Shown here one piece after another: positions 1-64,000 of a stretch of 64,000 nucleotides of DNA. Source of the stretch: Campylorhamphus procurvoides (lineage: Eukaryota > Chordata > Aves > Passeriformes > Dendrocolaptidae); NCBI GenBank assembly GCA_013396655.1, contig WBMV01000785.1, positions 682,001-746,000 of the forward strand, written 5' to 3'. How positions within the stretch are numbered: position 1 is the stretch's first letter; each line of letters opens with the position of its first letter. Both the position numbers and the translations under genes were made by a program. The notes below the pieces were generated by a model that saw nothing but the letters and a program-made list of their open reading frames with translations, was not told the DNA's origin and made no database searches.

Positions 1-1387
1 ATTTGGAAGAAAAATATGGAATTGAAGCAGGTTTTGGTAAGTACTTAAAAGCAAGGATGAACAACAATTAACAGAGGATTGTCAAAACCAAATAATGTTA
101 AACCAATTACAGTTCTGCCTATAATTTAGCTAACCTTACAGATACAAATCTTGATTTTAAGAACTTCTAATACTGTCTTACACAATATCCTCAGAAGTAA
201 CCTAGTAACAACCTAGATACCTGCAGACCCATTCATCTTTGGCTGAGGCTAAGGCTGAGATAGCTGAAAAATGAAAATTGGCTTATCAAGAAATCACATG
301 ATAAGCTTTATTGTTGCTGGAGATTCTAAGAGAGTACTCAGATATAGCAGTGCAAAATAATAGCAGAAGCCTTAACAATACAAGCACAGAATGGTATTGT
401 AGGCACCATGGCTACAAACAGACAACAGAAACTTAATTACAGGTCATTAAAACAGTGTAACTCCATGAACCAGGTAACGCTGGTTTTAGAGATAACCAGT
501 GGAGAAAGAACTAGCAGACCATATTGGTAAAAATTTAATAATTACCTCAAGCAAACAAGGAGGAACTAATAGGATTACTGTGCTCTTCCTGGAGAAGAGC
601 TTGAGGTGCTCTTAGTTCACTGCAGTGATCCTGGCCAAGATGGATGCCAACAACCACAGGACCAAGAACACACCAAAAGAGTAACTACCAAGTAGGTCAA
701 TACAAAAAAGCTTGTGTACATCAGTTTTGGGAATGAGCAGCAATAACTGGATGATTCATATTATATGTCATTGTAAATGGACTAATAATTCCACATTTGT
801 CTGGATTAGACTAAGATCTCAATAAACTAACAAAAGATTTTTTACACCAAAAAACCCACATAAAATTGCACAGGAATTCCAAATTCAGTGACTGGGGGCA
901 ATTCAAGCTGTAGTCTGCAGTGCAACAGTGTTTTCTCACAGTTATGTATACACCAGGAAACTAAGCTAAAGCAGGCACAGCACTCCACATCTAGTGTTTT
1001 TTTAATTAAGTTTGCTACTGCTTAACTTCACAGCAATTATGTTCCCTCAATACCTTTTATATACTTGTACTCATACATCTGCTTATGTAACTTATAAGGT
1101 AAGCCTGGAATTTTTGTCTGGAACTTTTTTCCACCCAAGTTCTAAAACTGGTATACAAACAGAACAATACTGGCTAATATTTAATAGACCTATAGCAATG
1201 AAACTTAAAACCACTCACAAGTTTCCCATATTTTTGTAATATACACCAAAGACTGTCAGGAAAGTCGCCTTATGGACAGTAGAAAAAAAAATCAAAACAA
1301 AAAGACCCTTATAATAGCGTATTTTTAAACTGATCTGTCAAGGGTCAAAAAGACAAACAAAACTTGTATCAAAACCTTGTCACTCAC
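1..1387 (-). other. Intron 37 (left part, continues outside window)
   Basis: This AT-rich intronic sequence lies downstream of exon 37 and runs off the left edge. Exon 38 is not present. No repeat or gene is recognisable. The first ~36 bases look like the end of a plus-strand exon followed by a donor; this is treated as a separate finding. Confidence 0.8.
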
Positions 1388-58108
<56,721 letters not shown>

Positions 58109-61100
58109 CTGTCACAATACAAAGGACAAGCAAAAAAAAGTAAATATCTGGAAGTTAAATACAGACTATAATACTAATTCTGTAACATGGAATCTGTTGA
58201 AAATTAACACATTCTACTCCTGTAACTGGTATCATGTCCATTTGCAAAGACTCTTTTGAAGTGCACATAAACAGATGTTTCTCTATAGATTTATATTCAA
58301 GACTATATCAAAGTGACAAAGACTACATACTGCCTCCAAGGCTTTTGCAAGTGTTACGTCTTTCTGTTGCTTTATATGCATAAAACAAACTGTAAATATA
58401 CTGTTACTCAGTTTTACTCAGCAAAATATGTTTAATTTTCACAGTTAAAACCTTCTACTGTGATTTTGCAAACAACAGAAACTAAATAGAAACAAATTAT
58501 TTTGTTAGCAGAGTAAGCTATCAACACAATTCCCTGAAAGCATAATCTTAACTCTTAAGGCCTCACGTAATACAGAAACCTGAGTAGAGCCAAAGACCCA
58601 AGAGGCATTTTTCAAGTGACAGATCAAATAAGTCATAAGAACTTGGTCCTCAAAAGACAAGAATGAGAACGCTCTGGAAAAGTGACATGAAACAGCCCTA
58701 TTACTTAGTGGTCCTAATTATTCTAAAAGCTCTTTTACAAATTGTTGCATGATACAATGCCAAACACACACGTAATTACAAAGTGACAAGCCCTTTTTCA
58801 CCTCAATATGTGACACTAAAGCTGATATAAGCAAGCCAAAACAGATTATTTTTGGTAGTTGACTGTGTCAAAGGTATATACATTAAAATTAAAAGTAATT
58901 TATTTTCCAAAACTCCACTATGAAAACCACCAGTTGCAGACTAGCATATAGAAGCATTTATTTTTACATAGGCACGCAATTTTCACCTAAAGACACTGCC
59001 TTAGAAGTTTCTAAGGGGGTGGAAGCTGATAAAACGAAAGTGATATGTCTGTGCCCCCTCCAGCTACAGTGTTATGTTGGTGTCAATTATTATTATCAAA
59101 GTAGATACAAAACAGCCGCCTGTACTGAACTCTGAGATCACTTGAGTAATTATGTCCTAAAAGCAGCACTGCTATTTGCAGCCCCCTTATGAAACTGCAA
59201 TACTATGACAGTAGCACAGCTTTGGCCACTTGAAATACAAGCTGGGAGTGATAAAGTCATTTTCACCAAAGGAACTAAGCGACACACCCTTTAAAAAAGT
59301 AATTCCAAAGCATGTTCCTCATTTGTGTGATTTTGCAAGTGTGTTCTCTCAGGTGACCCCTCACTGCCTACCTACTACTACTAAAATGGACAATTATATT
59401 TCAGATTGATCAGCAGTTGTAGACAGCCTTTTTCTTACCTAGCTTTGCATAACAATCAATAGCATTTTTAACAGTACAGAACAGAAATTCAAGAAATTTT
59501 TGCAAACAATTTCAAGTTGTGTAGTAAAGTAGAAGGTGGAACTAATTAATGCTAAAAAATTAATTTTCTTTTACCTTGCTGCTTCTACTTCCATGTGTAA
59601 CAGACAGAACTTCAAATATAAATCTTAAACTGTAGCAAGATTGAGGCTGGGTATTGGAAAAAAATATTTCCTTCTCCTTTCCTAATGATAAGGATACTAA
59701 GACAACAAAACTGGGTAGGTTGTAGAACCTGGTACCACCACAGGTCTTTAAAAACAGCTTCCATTGACAGCTGTTTCATGGCTATAGTCAGTCTTTTCCT
59801 AGGTAAGGAAATACATCCACCCTGAGGTCTGTCAAGATCCCATAATTGATAAATAATCCTTCACAGGTACTGAATGTTAGAACATGATTTATAATCTGCA
59901 ATGAACCATCAGCTGGGTTGATCCTGATTCAAAAAGGTAATGTTGGCATGTTTCCTTGGTATATATGCTTTCATCTTATGAGAAGCAATGAACAACCTGA
60001 AGGCACTAGAATAGGATATATAGTTTATTATGCTCTCATCTCTGTATTTTATCAAGACTACTTTTTTTCTTCCCACAATACTTGAGTACACAAGAAACTA
60101 ACTACTTTATTTCCCCACGGGTAGTCATGTTCTCTATCCACCAACATTTCATAATTGTCTTATAAGTGAAATCACAATAAATATTCTAAAAAGATTTCTA
60201 TGTCCTAGAATTAGCTTCTCTACCAAATGTGTCATCAGTCAGAATGCTAATTAAACAGTAATCACACTGATTTTATATTATAAAGTTCCAGAGAACAAGC
60301 AATCTGGCTTTATTTACTCTATTACAAAATGTACATATAGAATTAAAGTTCTGAATGTCAAACTTTGTGCACACTAATATTTGATATCTTGATAATGAAA
60401 CTCTCTTTGCATGTTTTGTTTGTTATTCATGGGGTAGTTCTCCTAGCAAAACCTAGCTCTAATCTGACAATGACTTTTCTTTGAAGGGAAAAAACAAAGC
60501 AAAGACTGGGAAAATATATCAAGACATTATTCATTTAAGCAAGGGAATGAAATGCAACACAAAATAAACCCAATATATATTTTTAAATGCTGGGTGATCA
60601 TAAAGATATACCATGTCAAAATATTTGCTGATAACTGAATTCTGAGGCTCCCAGGTGCAAATATTGTGTACTTGCACTTTGCAATTCTGTTTCTGATTAC
60701 AGATTTCAGGATCTATAGGGAACCGTACATCCTTTTTTGCCCTGCACTTTTCACCTCTACCAAAGGGCTATATAACAAGGTACAACTGCGACTTAAAAAA
60801 AAAAAAAATTCCAAAAAGATTTAGTATGACCCTAAAAAGTTGGCAAAACAGAAACTGCGTCTAATTCTATTCTCATCTTTCCATTAAGGAAACTTTCCTA
60901 TCTGACCATCCAAGTGCCACTCTGGCAGTCACACCCGCACCACCTGCATTAGGACCAAGGCCCCTTCACAGCAGGCAGGTCCCGAGAGCTGACAGGTGCC
61001 CTGCTTGACTCACTACACACCCCACACTCACACAGCAAGAGCAGGTTTCCTTACCAGCTCCACCCCAGGCTTCCCATAGCACAGCCTCAGAAGTCCAGAT

Positions 61101-61149
61101 CCTAAGAATAATTTAATCATGGTGCAATAACTAAATAACAAAACAACAG

Positions 61150-61400
61150 CTCAAGTTGGTGTACCCCAAATAAAGGAACCCCTGGGCTTTTCTGCTTTCA
61201 CAATCTGAGCGTGGAAAAGTCTGGGGATCTCAGCTCCTGCTGTCTCTGAGTGTCTGGTCTGTGGTGGGACCACAGGTCCCTCTGCCCTTTGTTAGGCAGA
61301 GGGTGGCAGGTCATGGCATCTTGTCTCGGGGTCCTGCCCCCAGAGCTCAACGTGCAGCTGCACACCCAGGTACCTGCACTGAGTGTATTCCTCCACATTT
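61150..61400. repeat. GC-rich block with clustered hairpins/palindromes, unclassified
   Basis: A compositional island in AT-rich intron 1. It contains ctgtggt/accacag with a GGG loop (61259-61275), ccctctgcc/ggcagaggg with an 8-nt loop (61278-61303), the palindrome gtgcagctgcac (61352-61363) and caggtacctg (61367-61376). An AATAAA lies just before it on the plus strand (about 61169). It could be a decayed transposon or LTR fragment, or a regulatory segment; I cannot assign it to a family. Confidence 0.5.
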
Positions 61401-62827
61401 AGTACTGTAAACTATCAAGTGAGGAATCAGACTTTTTCTTTCAGAAACAGTATTACAATTCACTTAAATATAGAAAATAATTGGTTTTAAATTCTATTAG
61501 TTATGTCAATTAAAATTATACAAAGCATTTAAGTCTTATTCTCAAAAAAATCCTGATGTATCATAGCTACTTTTTACAAAAAAAAAAAAAGACCATATAG
61601 CTTAGCAGACACAGTCAATATCCACCTGTATCATGGATAATATAACAGCTTTAATAAAACCTTTGAACTTCTGAACAGTGTTTTCTGGGAAGGAACTCTA
61701 AATCACCAGATGACAGTGGAAACACATGAAGACAGTGACAACATAGAATTAAGTGAGTAGTCCAAGTACTTTTTTACTTGATGTGACAGTATTTTTCTTT
61801 TTTTTTTTTGGTGGAGTGATAAATCACTGCTGTAGTCAAATTTCACACCTTCTGGTATAATGGTTAATAATATATATGAAACTCTTGTCACACAAATTCC
61901 TTGGTCTGCTACATTAAAGAATTAAAATGAACAAAGGTGACTCAAGTTAGCAAGCTGATGAAGTATACCAAGACTTCCTAAATACTAGTATAAAATTGAG
62001 ATGAATTAACTATGTGTTTCTGTTGTATAAATGATCCATGAGGAAAAAAAATCCATAATTTACCTAATTTCAAACTTCTTAATGGATACAGTAAAGTGTT
62101 CCACTAATTCTCAAACAAGAGCTTCATACAACGCTACTTTAAAGGATTCCACTACTTCCACATTAGAACAGAACAAAACTTTTCAAACTGATAAACTCAT
62201 ATATTACTATTGGGTTTTATTACTTCAAATTTTATAACGGCAGCACTTGGAAAGTCAAGATTTGAATCTTTTCCCTCTTGTATATTATGAAAAACTAATT
62301 TTCATAAAACTGATACCAGAAAACAGTTCTGGGGTAGCTTTTTATTTCTGCTACTGCTTTTCTACTTCAGATGAAGGATGTGGAAGAATTCTGGCTGCTG
62401 AATTTATTATTTACCAAGGCAACTGTGTTTCCCTGGTAACTATATAACTACTAACTATTTAGACTTCCTAATTAATTAGTTCATAAAAATTAAAAGCTGC
62501 TTTGATTAAATTTTACTTGGGTTGTTTTGGGTTTGAGGCTATGATCCAGAAAAAATATCGTAATGTATTCGTTTGCCATCTAGCTAGAACAATTCAGTGG
62601 GTTTAGGTTCCCGTACTGCAAAAACTGTAATTCTCCTATCATTAATAACAACAGTTTGGTAATTGTGTACCACATGTCCATGCAGAAGAGAGATTCAGAG
62701 CAAAGCATATAACTACATCAGAAATCTTGCTGCATGGCTGTATGACTTTTCCTGTCAAATCACTGAGGTATAACTCTCAAAAAAAAATTCCTTGGGGGAA
62801 ATTTCCAAAAGCTCTGCTGTATTCATC

Positions 62828-62852
62828 TATCCATCTATTTATTTATTTATTG
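62828..62852. repeat. ATCT/ATTT simple repeat
   Basis: Short tetranucleotide run (TCTATCCATC then TTATTTATTTATT) in intron 1. Confidence 0.8.
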
Positions 62853-64000
62853 TGCAATTCCATTCCTAATAAGTCATTGTTCATTGTAACACTATAACAC
62901 TCATGTAGGATATGCAGTATAGATTTGACTAATTGAAGTTTTGAACATTTTGGATTTTGTTTTTGTTGAATAGACTGACTGCTTGAAAAAAATTACTATA
63001 ATTACAAAGCTAGTGTATGACATGGATTTTTCATTTTGCCTACTCTTTGTCAAGTTAAAAAACATATTTTTCCTTTTTTCGGACTAGTCATGAAAAAAAA
63101 AAGAAACAGGAAACAAAGTAAAAGTTCAAAAAATGTTTTCAAGCCTCAAAAAAGACTCAAACCCAAAACACACACAGAAACAAACAAACAAAAAATAATT
63201 ACTCCCTATTAAGCTTAGACATTTATCTGTAATTACTATAAGTACAACCTGGTGGCAAGGTATAGTATGTCTTTACTGATTGCTCCTCAATGAGGAGTAG
63301 TCTCCAAATATGACTACAGATGCCTCTGGGATCCTGAGATTCACAGAATACTGACTAGCTATTAGAAGCAGGCTTGCCTCACCAAGCACATGGAGAAAGG
63401 TACATTACAGAAATGATTATGTAAAGGAGCAGAAACCATTACCCTTGGTCTGTGAACTTGAAAATGGAGGAGAAGAGTGGAATCCCCTCTTTGGACATAT
63501 TCTAAGAATGTATATAGAGGGAAAGTGTATAGTGTCTTCCAGGACAAATTGTTTTATGTGTTCTTCTATTGTCTTTTCTTCTTCAGATCAAAATGATGAC
63601 AAGTCATCATGTTCCTCAACAACTCAACTTTTTCTTTTTAACCTAAATCAAGTATCATGAACTTTAATCCTATAATTCCTTATGAAAATAGAAACAAGCA
63701 GAACAAGTAGGCAATATGTAATGAATATGATCCACACTGAACCTACGTGAACTCTTTAAAAGTTCTGAAATTTGAATAACTATTTTCTAATCTTAAGTTT
63801 GAGCATACTTACCTGTCCTAATTTAAATGCTTTCAGAGGCAACTTGATATTTCTATTCAACTTCAAAGGCTGAATAACAGCTACTCATGTTGCCATATTC
63901 TATTCAGTATTTCCAGGTTTAAGAGTTTCATTCATATTGCCAGGCAGCAGGAGAAAAAAAACCAAAAAGTGCTCATCAAAAGACACACACATGAAAACCG

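Larger units (their letters stand above)
58109..64000 (-). other. Intron 1 (right end outside window)
   Basis: At least 5.9 kb of intron upstream of exon 2. It is AT-rich except for a GC-rich block at about 60900-61400 with several palindromes (see separate entry). A runs occur at about 60796 and 61579, a T run at about 61800 and an ATTT-type simple repeat at about 62828-62852. Exon 1 and the promoter were not found. Confidence 0.75.

Noticed and set aside
61198..61398. 66-codon minus-strand open frame in the GC-rich block
   Set aside because: Openness follows from GC-rich composition; no motif and no splice context. The block itself is kept as a finding, the protein is not.
58109..64000. 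Exon 1 / start codon of RYR3
   Set aside because: I looked for the expected short peptide (MAE...EDEIQFLRT) on the minus strand and saw no match; the first exon must lie beyond 64000.

Overview
The window is a stretch of animal nuclear DNA, almost certainly from a bird. It is AT-rich and contains many short exons with GT-AG splice sites. It also carries several 5'-truncated CR1 LINE copies, the dominant retrotransposon of bird genomes; some end in the typical ATTCTAT-like 3' motif. The species cannot be fixed from the sequence, and another CR1-rich sauropsid is not strictly excluded.

One gene fills the window: the ryanodine receptor RYR3, the intracellular Ca2+-release channel, read entirely on the minus strand. 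I placed 36 consecutive coding exons (2 to 37 in family numbering) between 58108 and 1388. They join at GT-AG junctions into one open frame of 5683 nt, about 1894 codons or residues ~18 to ~1911, with no stop or frameshift. RYR3 rather than RYR1 or RYR2 is supported by subtype-specific residues throughout and by a very short linker inside SPRY3, where RYR1 and RYR2 carry the long divergent region D2. Exon 1 with the start codon lies to the right of the window. Exon 38 onward, including the pore, lies to the left.

From right to left, the layout is: intron 1 (58109-64000), with an unusual GC-rich palindrome cluster near 61.26 kb; exons 2-17, the N-terminal IP3R-like, MIR and RIH domains; exons 18-20, SPRY1; exons 20-25, the two RyR repeats; exons 26-28, SPRY2; exons 28-34, SPRY3; and exons 35-37, the start of the junctional/bridging solenoid. 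Together these encode part of the large cytoplasmic foot of the tetrameric sarco/endoplasmic reticulum channel.

The introns hold five recognisable CR1 fragments (four antisense to RYR3, one in the same sense), microsatellites, recurring A/C- or T/G-rich tracts, two G-quadruplex-type G-runs in intron 3 and a perfect 16-bp hairpin in intron 11. I saw no second protein-coding gene, tRNA, rRNA, CRISPR array or operon, and no sign of a novel multi-gene system.
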